From Phycisphaerales bacterium UBA966 (GTDB taxonomy: Bacteria > Planctomycetota > Phycisphaerae > Phycisphaerales > SM1A02): a stretch of DNA of 28,907 bases. Shown here piece after piece: positions 16,362 to 24,325 of the stretch. The notes below the pieces were generated by a model. The model was not told the DNA's origin. It did not search any database and worked only from the letters and a program-made list of their open reading frames with translations. The DNA lies in contig DBCE01000067.1 in the NCBI GenBank assembly GCA_002292895.1, forward strand, positions 11,326 through 40,232. The letters run 5' to 3'. The position numbers and the translations under genes are program-made. Within the stretch, counting starts at the first letter, position 1; every line of letters starts with the position of its first letter.

Positions 16362-16703
16362 TTAGATGAAGCGAAGACCGGCTTCGTGATGAGTTGTGTT
16401 TCCATCAGAGTCACGAATGCTTCGTGACCACACCACCATTACTGTGCGTTCGATCTGTTCGTCAGAAGATTTGGCTGTCATGGCCACCCCGGTCATTCCT
16501 TCGGGGAGGGGTGCATTGGTGCGCAATCGCGCGCCTGTGCTACTCAGGTCCAGTGTCACGTACCGGCACATGTCGGCCGGGTCGTGATGCCAGAACATCA
16601 CAAACTCGCTTAAATTGTTGCGTCGATCCATATCTCGACGCTCGATTGACTCCAGGAAGGCACTGTCGTAGCGGACATGTGGGCGATGGCGTGGATTGTC
16701 CAT
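16362..16703 (-). CDS. PilZ-domain protein, probable cyclic-di-GMP receptor
   Basis: Small single-domain protein of 113 residues. It has the two PilZ signatures that contact cyclic-di-GMP: RDMDR (an RxxxR motif at 23-27) and DLSSTG (a D/NxSxxG motif at 52-57), followed by beta strands ending in HHEAGLRFI. The ATG is preceded by a near-perfect ribosome site, AAAAGGAG, nine bases away, so it is probably well translated. It is convergent with lipA, with only 7 bases between the stops. A REC-GGDEF enzyme about 2 kb away could supply the ligand. The output process (motility, adhesion, secretion) is not visible here. Confidence 0.88.
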   Translation of the reverse strand: MDNPRHRPHVRYDSAFLESIERRDMDRRNNLSEFVMFWHHDPADMCRYVTLDLSSTGARLRTNAPLPEGMTGVAMTAKSSDEQIERTVMVVWSRSIRDSDGNTTHHEAGLRFI

Positions 16704-16879
16704 GTAGAGAGTCTCCTTTTGAAATCACCATTGTTCAAAGTTTCAACGGGACAAACTGACGAATTGTTCAGTCTGTGATGGCTGGAATGTCTCAAAACCA
16801 CCCGCAACTCAGTGGTTGGGGGTGCTAAATGTGCCGATCGGGGTGGGGGGCCGCCAAAGAAGCCCTAGGATGACACCTT

Positions 16880-18118
16880 ATGGCTTTTGAATTTCGGCAC
16901 ACAGTGCTCGACAATGGTTTGACGATTATTGCTGAAACCAGCCCGGAGTCACACACTGCGGCGGTGGGTTTCTTTGTGAAAACTGGCGCTCGCGATGAGC
17001 CCCGGGAGCTGATGGGTGTCAGCCACTTCCTTGAGCACATGGTGTTCAAGGGAACCGAACGCCGAACCGCCGACGACGTCAATCGTGACTTCGACCGTAT
17101 TGGCTCAAGCCACAACGCGTTTACCACTGGGGAGTTGACGGCGTTTCACGCGCATGTCCTTCCTGAGAAATTGATGGATGCCACTGCCATCATTGCGGAC
17201 ATCCTCCGTCCATCATTGCGACAAGCTGACTTTGATGAAGAGAAGGGCGTGATCCTTGAGGAGATCGCCATGTATGACGACAATCCGTTTTGGCGGCTGT
17301 GGGAGCACGCCAACGAGCGTTTCTTTGGCGCACACCCCTTGGGCCATCGTGTGCTTGGTACCCGGGAAACAGTGACCGCACTCACACGTGAGCAAATGCA
17401 GTCATATTTCGATCGGCGTTATTGCGCGTCGAACACGGTGGTGTGTGCTGCAGGTGCGCTTGACTTTGACAAGTTGGTCGAACAGGTAAAGGCTTGCTGT
17501 GGATCATGGCAACGCGGTGAGGTTTCCCGAACGCATCCGCCATTCCAAACCCATGAAGAGCGCGTGATGGTTCCTATGAAACAGGCGAATCGGGCCTACT
17601 TGGCTTGGCTTTGCCCAGCGCCTTCAGTGCAAGATCCGCGCCGCTACGCGGCGGCCATGTTGGCGCAAATCCTTGGTGATTCTGAGGGTTCGCGTTTGTA
17701 CTGGGCGTTGGTGGAAACTGGGATTGCTGAAGAGGCACAGGCACAGTTTGATGGTCACGACGGCATTGGTGAATACGTGGTGTATGTGGCCTGCAGCCCT
17801 GACAACGTCGCGCGAGTGGATGAAATCGTTCGAGCCGAACTTGAACGGGTGTGTACGGCGATCTCTAAGAAGGAACTAGCCAACGCACGCGCAAAGATTG
17901 CGACTGCTGTGGCGATTGCTGGCGAGCGACCCGATGGGCGTATGCGCCGGTTGGGTTCTGTCTGGTTGTATCGAGGTGCTTACGCATCACTTGAAGAAGA
18001 GCTTGCGCAGATTGAGAGCTTGACGATCGAAGATCTATTGTCTGTGGCGCGCGATTTCCCGCTGCGCCCAACATTGCGAGCACAAGTTGTTCCAGAGACG
18101 GCTGTTTGCTCAGCTTGA
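16880..18118 (+). CDS. M16-family zinc metallopeptidase
   Basis: Inverzincin peptidase related to mitochondrial processing peptidase beta and bacterial YmxG/PqqL. It has the inverted zinc motif HFLEH at 49-53 and a distal Glu in GVILEEIAMYDDNP (near 127-128), so the active half is complete. Length 412 matches single-polypeptide M16B enzymes, which act as dimers. No signal peptide is evident. The start is ATG, with no strong ribosome site in front. The last 9 bases overlap the end of the convergent recO gene. The substrate is unknown. Confidence 0.94.
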   Translation: MAFEFRHTVLDNGLTIIAETSPESHTAAVGFFVKTGARDEPRELMGVSHFLEHMVFKGTERRTADDVNRDFDRIGSSHNAFTTGELTAFHAHVLPEKLMDATAIIADILRPSLRQADFDEEKGVILEEIAMYDDNPFWRLWEHANERFFGAHPLGHRVLGTRETVTALTREQMQSYFDRRYCASNTVVCAAGALDFDKLVEQVKACCGSWQRGEVSRTHPPFQTHEERVMVPMKQANRAYLAWLCPAPSVQDPRRYAAAMLAQILGDSEGSRLYWALVETGIAEEAQAQFDGHDGIGEYVVYVACSPDNVARVDEIVRAELERVCTAISKKELANARAKIATAVAIAGERPDGRMRRLGSVWLYRGAYASLEEELAQIESLTIEDLLSVARDFPLRPTLRAQVVPETAVCSA

Positions 18119-18850
18119 TGCTCTGTTGAAGACCGCCCGCATGGTGGCTGGCTCGGTTCCCAAGATGTGGCATGCGTAAGCGGCAAGCAACCGATTGGCG
18201 CGATCAACAGTCATTGACGGTGTGTTGTGTTCGGGCGATGCACCAATGGTGGCCAAACACTCAAGTGTGGCGCGGCGGACCTTCCACCGCGGACCATCGG
18301 TCGTTTCGCCAGGTTGAAGCACACCACCTGAAGCTGGTGCAAACTCCAACACATCACCCGTTGTGGTGCTCATGAGTGTTGGTTTGTAGCCCGTTTCGCT
18401 CAACAACGTCCATTGAAACACCAACAACGAGCCAGCTCCGTCTGGTGGTGGTTCTTCGGGTGATCGAGCCACACCGATCGTCCTGAGAGATTCAACAAAG
18501 CAGTCAAACAGCAATGGGTGGGGATCTTCTGGTTGGAGCATTCTGCCCACCAAATCCGCCATATAGAACGCTGTTTGATTGGCTATGAGATCTGTACGCA
18601 AGCGCGGGAACACTTCCAAGAGGTCCCACTCGGTCAGTGTTGCTAAATCTCGATTTGGTTTGATGATGGCACCAAACTCACCCCGCGACAACAGGTCGAC
18701 TCCGCCATCAAATGCACCGCGCTCTCGTCGGGCACCTTTTGCAAGGCCCCGAACAACACCAAGTGCTCTCCCGAACAAACTGACTGTTTGGCTTGTTTCG
18801 CTGAAATCCCATTGGCGAATGCAGACACCCTGATCGTGCACAGTGCCCAT
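18110..18850 (-). CDS. recO: DNA repair protein RecO, zinc-motif-less form
   Basis: Recombination mediator of the RecFOR pathway, which helps load RecA onto SSB-coated DNA. The N-terminal OB-fold strands (VHDQGVCIRQWDFSE, TVSLFGRALGVVRGLAKGAR) are characteristic of RecO. A helical domain follows, with LLSETGYKP, which in many RecO proteins precedes the zinc-binding cysteines. Here no CxxC pair follows, so the zinc site seems to be absent, as in some other RecO branches. Length 246 is normal. The start is ATG. It follows the REC-GGDEF gene by 4 bases on the same strand, so they may share a transcript. Confidence 0.87.
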   Translation of the reverse strand: MGTVHDQGVCIRQWDFSETSQTVSLFGRALGVVRGLAKGARRERGAFDGGVDLLSRGEFGAIIKPNRDLATLTEWDLLEVFPRLRTDLIANQTAFYMADLVGRMLQPEDPHPLLFDCFVESLRTIGVARSPEEPPPDGAGSLLVFQWTLLSETGYKPTLMSTTTGDVLEFAPASGGVLQPGETTDGPRWKVRRATLECLATIGASPEHNTPSMTVDRANRLLAAYACHILGTEPATMRAVFNRASS

Positions 18851-18854
18851 CGCG

Positions 18855-19790
18855 TTAACCTGGAAGTTGCACTGCTACCGCGGCTTCTACTCGATTACGC
18901 CCGTTTAACTTTGCCCGATACAACGCTGCATCTGCTGTAGCGATGAAGTCTTCTGTGGTGGGGGTACTAGGAAGCACAAAGACATCCGCAACACCAAAGC
19001 TGGCGGTAATCACCATTCCTGGAACACTCGGCCAAACCTCTTGTTCGATCGCACGGCGGTATCGATCCGCTACTTCAATCGCCTCTGATCCCACGGTGTT
19101 TGGAAGAATGATGCCAAACTCTTCGCCACCATAACGGCAGGCAATATCACTGCCGCGCCCGGTTTGAAGAATTCGAGCAAGTCGCTCCAGCACCTTGTCA
19201 CCAAACGGGTGGCCGCGCTCATCGTTGAGTTTCTTGAATCCATCCACGTCACACATCACCAGCGACAAAGAGCGGTTGTGGCGGATGGCCTCGCCGACCT
19301 CTTGTGTCAGGCGTCGATCAAAGTAGGTTCGGTTCCAAAGCCCAGTGAGGCCATCAACCTGGGCCTTCTGTGCGAGCATCTTTACAAGGTGCTGCACACG
19401 CAACGCACTGCGAACGCGTGCTTGCAACTCCACAATTTCGAATGGTTTGGCGACAAAGTCACTGGCGCCCATATCAAGTGCGCGCACACGCTCTTCCATC
19501 GTTGCAGTGGCTGAAATAAAGATCACCGATACTTCTTGGAGGTCTGGGTCTGCTTTAAACACCTGGAGCACGCCAAATCCATCCATGCCTTGATTCTTCA
19601 GATCAAGTTCTATGTCAAGCAGTACGACATCTGGGCGCAATTCACGGGCCATCTTGATGCCCACATCAGCGCTCGTAGCCCCGAACAGTTGAATCTGTTC
19701 GTGCTGCAGTCGGACTTGGAGCAACCGGTGAATCAACACCGAATCGTCGATCGCAAGAACTTTTGGAAGGTTTGAGGGTAGCGCGGTCAT
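18855..19790 (-). CDS. REC-GGDEF response regulator, diguanylate cyclase
   Basis: Phosphorylation-controlled enzyme making cyclic-di-GMP from two GTP. From ATG 19790 the receiver domain (about 10-130) has paired acidic residues in AIDDS, the phospho-acceptor Asp59 (VVLLDIE), ISAT for the switch Thr/Ser, and Lys115 in VAKPFE. The GGDEF domain has an intact GGEEF active site (221-225) and an RxxD inhibitory site, RGSD (212-215), exactly five residues upstream, so product inhibition is expected. A GTG at 19823 would add 11 residues but would lie within a strong inverted repeat. Neither start has a clear ribosome site. The Hpt gene just upstream may act as its phosphodonor. The sensor kinase is not in view. 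Confidence 0.94.
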   Translation of the reverse strand: MTALPSNLPKVLAIDDSVLIHRLLQVRLQHEQIQLFGATSADVGIKMARELRPDVVLLDIELDLKNQGMDGFGVLQVFKADPDLQEVSVIFISATATMEERVRALDMGASDFVAKPFEIVELQARVRSALRVQHLVKMLAQKAQVDGLTGLWNRTYFDRRLTQEVGEAIRHNRSLSLVMCDVDGFKKLNDERGHPFGDKVLERLARILQTGRGSDIACRYGGEEFGIILPNTVGSEAIEVADRYRRAIEQEVWPSVPGMVITASFGVADVFVLPSTPTTEDFIATADAALYRAKLNGRNRVEAAVAVQLPG

Positions 19791-19813
19791 TTGGGGATAA
19801 TCACAATCGTAGT

Positions 19814-19833
19814 TGTTCGACACTTGTCGAACA
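19814..19833. promoter_or_regulatory. perfect 9-base inverted repeat before the REC-GGDEF gene
   Basis: TGTTCGACACTTGTCGAACA: two 9-base arms around a 2-base spacer, or as RNA an 8-base stem with a 4-base loop. It lies 24 bases before the GGDEF ATG. With no T-run it is not a normal intrinsic terminator. It could be an operator for a dimeric repressor or an RNA hairpin limiting translation. Confidence 0.6.
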
Positions 19834-19836
19834 GGT

Positions 19837-19851
19837 GCACATCACATGTGC
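19837..19851. repeat. second inverted repeat in the hpt/GGDEF gap
   Basis: GCACAT-CAC-ATGTGC, with perfect 6-base arms, three bases from the larger repeat. Together the two dyads fill almost the whole 34-base hpt-to-GTG gap. Confidence 0.5.
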
Positions 19852-19857
19852 TGTTCA

Positions 19858-20175
19858 TCAAGGTCGAATCCGAGCTGCTACCGCGGCCAGCATCCCCACG
19901 CGGCTACGGATGACATTGTCGTCATTGCCCGCCCTCACTGCCTGGTCAACAAGGGCTGCGGCCTCCCCTAACTTAGGGAACCCATAACCCCCGGCGGCCC
20001 CCTTGAGTTGATGCGCCAACATCCGAAGTTGATCACGATCTGCCGCGGCAATTGCCACATGCATGGCCGCTAAACGCTGTGGTAGTTCATGAATGAACAA
20101 TGCAACAATCCCGACCATATCAGGATCGTCCGCAAACTCACTGCGAAGTGTCGTTTGATCGTTGGATAGACGCAT
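19858..20175 (-). CDS. Hpt-domain histidine phosphotransfer protein
   Basis: Single-domain four-helix phosphotransfer protein, 105 residues. The phospho-accepting His55 lies in LAHQLKGAAGGYGF, a classic Hpt motif, followed by the LGEAAALVDQAV helix. It passes phosphate between a hybrid histidine kinase and a receiver domain, and the adjacent REC-GGDEF protein is the obvious candidate partner. The start is ATG, with only a weak ribosome site. Confidence 0.9.
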   Translation of the reverse strand: MRLSNDQTTLRSEFADDPDMVGIVALFIHELPQRLAAMHVAIAAADRDQLRMLAHQLKGAAGGYGFPKLGEAAALVDQAVRAGNDDNVIRSRVGMLAAVAARIRP

Positions 20176-20241
20176 ATTGACCGACCCCCATCCTCGATTT
20201 CAATTTGACTCGTCAAAGCAGAAGTTTGTGAGATTAGACAA

Positions 20242-20268
20242 ATTTTACACATTGGGCTTCATTGTCAA
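20242..20268 (-). promoter_or_regulatory. possible sigma70-like promoter for hpt
   Basis: On the minus strand, TTGACA (20268-20263) and TAAAAT (20247-20242) are close to the -35 and -10 consensus. The spacer is 15 bases, shorter than the preferred 17, so the call is tentative. The hpt ATG is 66 bases downstream. Confidence 0.35.
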
Positions 20269-20351
20269 AGAAATGGGACCAATACTCCTTAGACTTGACG
20301 GCTCGCACTTTCACCCCGCCGCGCGAAAGCGCTGCGAGAGGAGATTCCCGC

Positions 20352-21380
20352 ATGATTCCGCGTATGCCTCCACAGGAGGCTCGACTTGGCTTTGTGTACT
20401 CCGCCCCATTCCGCATCCAAGGCGTCTCTGTCGCCGGGGAGCAGGCGGTTGTTCATGTGCCTGAGTTGGACCTGGTGTTTGATATTGGACTTTGCCCCCG
20501 GCCGGTTTTGGCTTCGCCCATCGTGGCGTTGAGTCACACACATATGGACCACGTTGCAGGTTTGCCTTACTGGTTTAGCCAGCGGGCGTTCCAAAAGATG
20601 CCTGGTACGGCGCGGTGCTTGGTGCATCCAAAGATGGTCGAGCCTGTTCGAAGAATGATGGCTTCGTGGGTTGATCTTGAGCGGCAACAAACGCCCCATG
20701 AGATCATTCCGATTGAGCCCAACTCTGAATATCAATTGCGACCGAACATGTTTATCCGCGCCATTGAGGTGAGTCACACCACCCCTGCATTGGCGTTTGT
20801 GGTGATTGAGCGCCGAAGCAAACTGCGTGAAGAATTCCATGGCGTTTCTCAAGAGCGCCTGCGTGAATTGCGTGGTCAAGGAGTTGAAATCACCAAGAAC
20901 ATTGAGATTCCATTGGTTGCCTACACCGGCGATACTGAAATTGGTGAATTCTTGTTTCGTGAGGAGTTCCGTCAGGCACAAGTGGTGATTACGGAATGCA
21001 CGTTCTTTGAAGATGAACATCGTGATCGAGCCAAGGTAGGCAAACACATTCATGTTGAAGATTTGCGTCCATTGCTAGAAGCATGGACTGCGCGTGACGT
21101 CATCATTGGTCATGTTTCGCGGCGCACGTTGATCCCATTCGCGCGCGAGCGCATCGAGGCGATTGCTGGACCAGATCGAGCACAAAGCGTGCATTTGTTG
21201 ATGGACCACCGGTCGAATCGCATGCGCCACGAAAATCAAGTAGCTGCATTTGAAAATAGTGCAGGAAATTTGAAGGGCCAAAAGAGTGAATTATCAAGCG
21301 GAACTCAAGGGGGTTCTATTCTTGACATGCCCACCTCAACCTCGGAAATGACTGTTGATGGAATTGATGGGCAATTGTGA
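20352..21380 (+). CDS. MBL-fold metallo-hydrolase, RNase Z-like
   Basis: Metallo-beta-lactamase-fold hydrolase, 342 residues from ATG 20352. Zinc-binding residues appear in SHTHMDHVAG (62-67 for HTHMDH), then VSHTTPAL, AYTGDTEIGEF (TGDT with metal-bridging Asp) and VIGHVSRRT (C-terminal His), an arrangement seen in RNase Z and related enzymes. I chose this start because GAGAGGAG lies 8 bases before it. An ATG at 20262 adds 30 residues without homology cues. The last 50 residues are Ser/Thr-rich and probably disordered. No genetic partner is evident; dnaA follows after about 250 bases. tRNA 3'-processing is possible but unproven. Confidence 0.85.
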   Translation: MIPRMPPQEARLGFVYSAPFRIQGVSVAGEQAVVHVPELDLVFDIGLCPRPVLASPIVALSHTHMDHVAGLPYWFSQRAFQKMPGTARCLVHPKMVEPVRRMMASWVDLERQQTPHEIIPIEPNSEYQLRPNMFIRAIEVSHTTPALAFVVIERRSKLREEFHGVSQERLRELRGQGVEITKNIEIPLVAYTGDTEIGEFLFREEFRQAQVVITECTFFEDEHRDRAKVGKHIHVEDLRPLLEAWTARDVIIGHVSRRTLIPFARERIEAIAGPDRAQSVHLLMDHRSNRMRHENQVAAFENSAGNLKGQKSELSSGTQGGSILDMPTSTSEMTVDGIDGQL

Positions 21381-21390
21381 TCAGGCGTGA

Positions 21391-21419
21391 TTGACGGTCG
21401 CGCACTTGTGCTCTACATT
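21391..21419 (+). promoter_or_regulatory. sigma70-like promoter for dnaA
   Basis: TTGACG (21391-21396) and TACATT (21414-21419) are separated by exactly 17 bases. The match is 5 of 6 and 4 of 6 to consensus. It lies just after the MBL gene and would give dnaA a leader of about 200 bases, in which I see no RNA element I can name. Confidence 0.5.
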
Positions 21420-21631
21420 GCCAATGTCTGAAAGCGCGGCGTGGTGGGCAATCTCTCCGCGCGCAACAATATGGTGTTGGATGACTCTTGATTCATGTGA
21501 GGTTGTTGCGTTCGCGCGCACCTGATCATGAATGCTGGGTTTGGTTTGAAACTTCGCGTTGCGCCTTCACGGTGTCGACGAGTTATGTACGCGCCTTTGT
21601 GTGTGGTGCTTGTTTGGGAGATTTACTAGTC

Positions 21632-23050
21632 ATGGCTATGCGAACCACTACACACGAATCATCTTCTCGCTCAACCCATCTTGCGAATGCAGAGATTCGC
21701 GATCGGTTGTTTGAGCACCTGCGCACTCATCATGGTGAGCTACAACGCCACTGGTTTGATCAGATCGAGGTGGTGGCTGTTGATGGCGCGAATCTCTCGC
21801 TATTAGTCACCGAGCCAGTGCGGTTGTCGTATCTACAGCGTTGCTGTGTTCCGCAGTTCACAGAAGCTGCGTGTGTGGCAACCGGTCGCCTGATTGGTGT
21901 GCAGTTTGTTGGTGATCGAGTAGCGGTTGCTACTCACCCAACAACCTCGTTGGCGTCGAATGCTGTTGGTGCAGGCACTACTGGTGAGGCGCTCTTTGAC
22001 GAACAAATCCTGTTGTCTCCGGACTATGTATTTGAGACGTTTGTAGTTGGCCCAAACAATCGGCTTGGTCACGCTGCGGCCCAGGCTGTGGCGCTCAAGC
22101 CCGGCCGTGCTTACAACCCGTTCTTTGTGCATGGTGGCATTGGAATGGGAAAGACACACTTGCTTCAGGCGGTGTGTCAAGAGATGCTCCGGCGCGACCC
22201 AACAACTCGAATTGTCTACATCTCATGCAGCACGTTTATGGATGTATTCCACGAAGCGGTCCGCGCGGGACGAATGATGGAGTTTCGGCACCGGTTTCGG
22301 AATGTGGACATGTTGGTGATTGATGACATTCACTTCCTCTCCAAGCACGAACAAACACAAGAAGAGTTCTTCCACACATTCAATGCCCTGTACCAAGGTG
22401 GTCGGCAGATCGTGTTGAGTTCTGACGCCGCACCTTCGGAAATTCCTGATCTTGAGGAACGCCTGGTAAGTCGATTCAACTGTGGTTTGGTAGCACGGAT
22501 TGACCGGCCGCCATACGAGACGCGTGTGGAGATTCTGAAGTCGAAAGCTGCGCTTCACGGCATACAGTTGCCCGATGATGTTCCTGCTTATATTGCGGCT
22601 CGCCTTGATTCCAACATTCGTGAGCTTGAGGGTGCGCTGACGCGCCTTCGTGGGCTTTCGATGGCCAACGGTGTTCCCATCACGCTTGAATTGGCTAAGC
22701 AAGCGCTGGCTGATGGTCGTCCAACTGAGACCGTGAGTGGTTCATCACAGCCAACTATTCAGCAGATCATTGATGCGGTCACTCGTTACTACGACATTAA
22801 GCTGAGTGAACTCATGTCCAAGCGTCGGCACAAGAGTGTGGCGCTTCCAAGACAAGTGTGTATGTGGCTCGCGCGCAAGCACACCCGTTTCTCACTTGAA
22901 GAGATTGGTGGCTACTTTGGTGGCCGCGATCACACAACGGTGATGCACGCGGTGCGAACCGTTGGCGCTAAGACCCAGACCGATACGGCGTTATCTGGCG
23001 ACGTCATTCGTATTGAGCAGTCTCTTGAGCGGCACAATAACGCGGTCTAA
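21632..23050 (+). CDS. dnaA: chromosomal replication initiator DnaA
   Basis: AAA+ ATPase that binds DnaA boxes and melts the replication origin. From ATG 21632 the 472-residue protein has a domain-I-like N terminus (about 17-90), the entry motif YVFETFVVGPNNRLGHAAA (132-150), Walker A GGIGMGKT (168-175), Walker B VIDD (to about 232), and the domain-IV DNA-binding signature GGRDHTTVMHA (from about 430). The start is preceded by TGGGAG. An ATG at 21488 would add 48 residues unlike DnaA, and a second ATG lies two codons in. The usual neighbours dnaN, recF and gyrB are absent; mutM lies beyond a 344-base gap. Confidence 0.98.
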   Translation: MAMRTTTHESSSRSTHLANAEIRDRLFEHLRTHHGELQRHWFDQIEVVAVDGANLSLLVTEPVRLSYLQRCCVPQFTEAACVATGRLIGVQFVGDRVAVATHPTTSLASNAVGAGTTGEALFDEQILLSPDYVFETFVVGPNNRLGHAAAQAVALKPGRAYNPFFVHGGIGMGKTHLLQAVCQEMLRRDPTTRIVYISCSTFMDVFHEAVRAGRMMEFRHRFRNVDMLVIDDIHFLSKHEQTQEEFFHTFNALYQGGRQIVLSSDAAPSEIPDLEERLVSRFNCGLVARIDRPPYETRVEILKSKAALHGIQLPDDVPAYIAARLDSNIRELEGALTRLRGLSMANGVPITLELAKQALADGRPTETVSGSSQPTIQQIIDAVTRYYDIKLSELMSKRRHKSVALPRQVCMWLARKHTRFSLEEIGGYFGGRDHTTVMHAVRTVGAKTQTDTALSGDVIRIEQSLERHNNAV

Positions 23051-23394
23051 GCGGTTGTCCACGCGTGTGGGTTGCTGGTGTGGTACCTGACGATTAGTGA
23101 CGACTATCCGCGACCGGGTTGGTTCAATAACCACTCGGTTGGTTGAGGTTGTTTGGTGTGGCGCCGTGTGCTGGATGCTCACTCTTCCACACGCTTGGTT
23201 AACAGACGCCTCGTGAACGCTAGTGACGATGAGTTGACAACTCCACCACAATCGCATTTATGGTGTATGTCTATGTTTTGTAGTGGTTTATGGCGTCTAG
23301 TTCTAGGTTGTCCACCAATCGTCAGGACTCTTTACTAGGAGGAGGAATATATAAGAGTTTACTCCTTCTGAACCCTGTCGCGCCAAGGCACACA
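23051..23394. other. gene-free stretch after dnaA, possible origin-like features
   Basis: No credible ORF is visible between dnaA and the convergent mutM. Three 9-base words match the DnaA box TTATCCACA at 7 of 9: TTGTCCACG (23055-23063), TCTTCCACA (23183-23191) and TTGTCCACC (23308-23316), all on the plus strand. There are also repeated GGTTGG words (23117-23145), a palindrome GAGTTGACAACTC (23231-23243) and an AT-rich patch GGAATATATAAGAGTTTA (23345-23362). GGAG and CTCC flank the AT patch, giving a weak stem. No exact DnaA box occurs, so an origin is only a possibility. Terminators for the two converging genes would also belong here, but I see no stem with a T-run. Confidence 0.4.
23231..23243. 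repeat. short palindrome in the dnaA-mutM gap
   Basis: GAGTTGACAACTC is symmetrical about its central A. It may be a protein site or a weak hairpin. It is not followed by a T-run. Confidence 0.35.
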
Positions 23395-24303
23395 TCACTT
23401 TCGATTGGCGGCGCCCGCGCTGTTCGCACCCGTCTGGCACGACCGGCACCAGACGGTCGTACGACCACCCAGACGCGTTTCATGAAGTGATTGACCGCAA
23501 CACCGGCACGGATCGCCCGCCCGCCCATAAACGGCGTGGAGAGCTTGCGCGGTACCCGCCGCCCCAAGACCTGATCGGTAGTCACGCAACGTGCTTCCGC
23601 CGTGTTTGATGGCGCGGTTCAAGATGGTTCTGATTGCGAGTGCCAGCGCCGTGACATGTTTAGGCGACAACTGGTCACAACGTATGCGAGGATCAATCCC
23701 TGCAACATGAAGCGACTCGTCGGCATAGATGTTTCCCACACCCGCGACAATTGTTTGATCGAGCAGAGCGACCTTTACAGCACGTGCACCACTCAAAGCC
23801 ATGCGAAGGGCTTGCGCTTGAATTGTCAGTGCATCTGGACCAAGTTCGGCATTCCACGATTCATAGAGTGACTTGGTGTTTTCATAAGCCGTCAATCCAC
23901 CAAATCGGCGTGGGTCGCGAAAAATCAAGGGTATTGATGCTGGGGCATTGCGGGGTCGACCGCGAGCGGGTTTCGTTACAAGCCAGGTGACGTGTTGATG
24001 TGAATCGTTGAAATCACAGCCAGCAATCAATTGTCCACTCATCCCAAGTTGAACCACCAAACAACGTCCATCAGTAGCAATGATCGCTAAACGCTTCCCA
24101 TGACGCGCAATGGAGTGGACGGTCGCCCCGTCCAACAGCTCCGAGGGGGTCATCCAGGCGCGCTTGTTTCTTTCACCTTTACCCCGGCCACAACCACGCG
24201 CGCGCATGTCATGTGGACCGATAGCGACCAATCGGAGCGCATGCCCAATCAAGGCAGGCGCGATGGTGCGGCGCAAAGATTCGATTTCCGCGAGTTCCGG
24301 CAA
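23395..24303 (-). CDS. mutM: formamidopyrimidine-DNA glycosylase (Fpg/MutM)
   Basis: Base-excision repair glycosylase/AP lyase that removes 8-oxoguanine and formamidopyrimidines. I place the start at TTG 24303, because this makes Pro residue 2 (MPELAEIESLRR), and Fpg needs an N-terminal Pro after Met removal. A TTG three codons upstream (24312) would bury that Pro. Lys70 (RHGKRL), QLGMSG (normally HLGMSG), GVGNIYADESLH and a C-terminal zinc finger (CRCC at 266-269, WCRSC at 285-289) are present. About 13 extra basic residues follow position 33. Length is 302. Its start is only 22 bases from that of the divergent MoxR gene. Confidence 0.94.
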   Translation of the reverse strand: MPELAEIESLRRTIAPALIGHALRLVAIGPHDMRARGCGRGKGERNKRAWMTPSELLDGATVHSIARHGKRLAIIATDGRCLVVQLGMSGQLIAGCDFNDSHQHVTWLVTKPARGRPRNAPASIPLIFRDPRRFGGLTAYENTKSLYESWNAELGPDALTIQAQALRMALSGARAVKVALLDQTIVAGVGNIYADESLHVAGIDPRIRCDQLSPKHVTALALAIRTILNRAIKHGGSTLRDYRSGLGAAGTAQALHAVYGRAGDPCRCCGQSLHETRLGGRTTVWCRSCQTGANSAGAANRK

Positions 24304-24325
24304 GGTGCACAACTATACTTCCGTC

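Noticed and set aside
16796..16817. AACCAC...GTGGTT stem-loop before the M16 gene
   Set aside because: Six-base stem with a ten-base loop is expected by chance at this scale, and no T-run follows.
20289..21053. 254-codon minus-strand open frame
   Set aside because: Antisense to the MBL hydrolase, which has all metal motifs and a strong ribosome site.
23117..23145. Repeated GGTTGG words as a CRISPR or iteron array
   Set aside because: Only two short copies, with no regular spacer or extended repeat.
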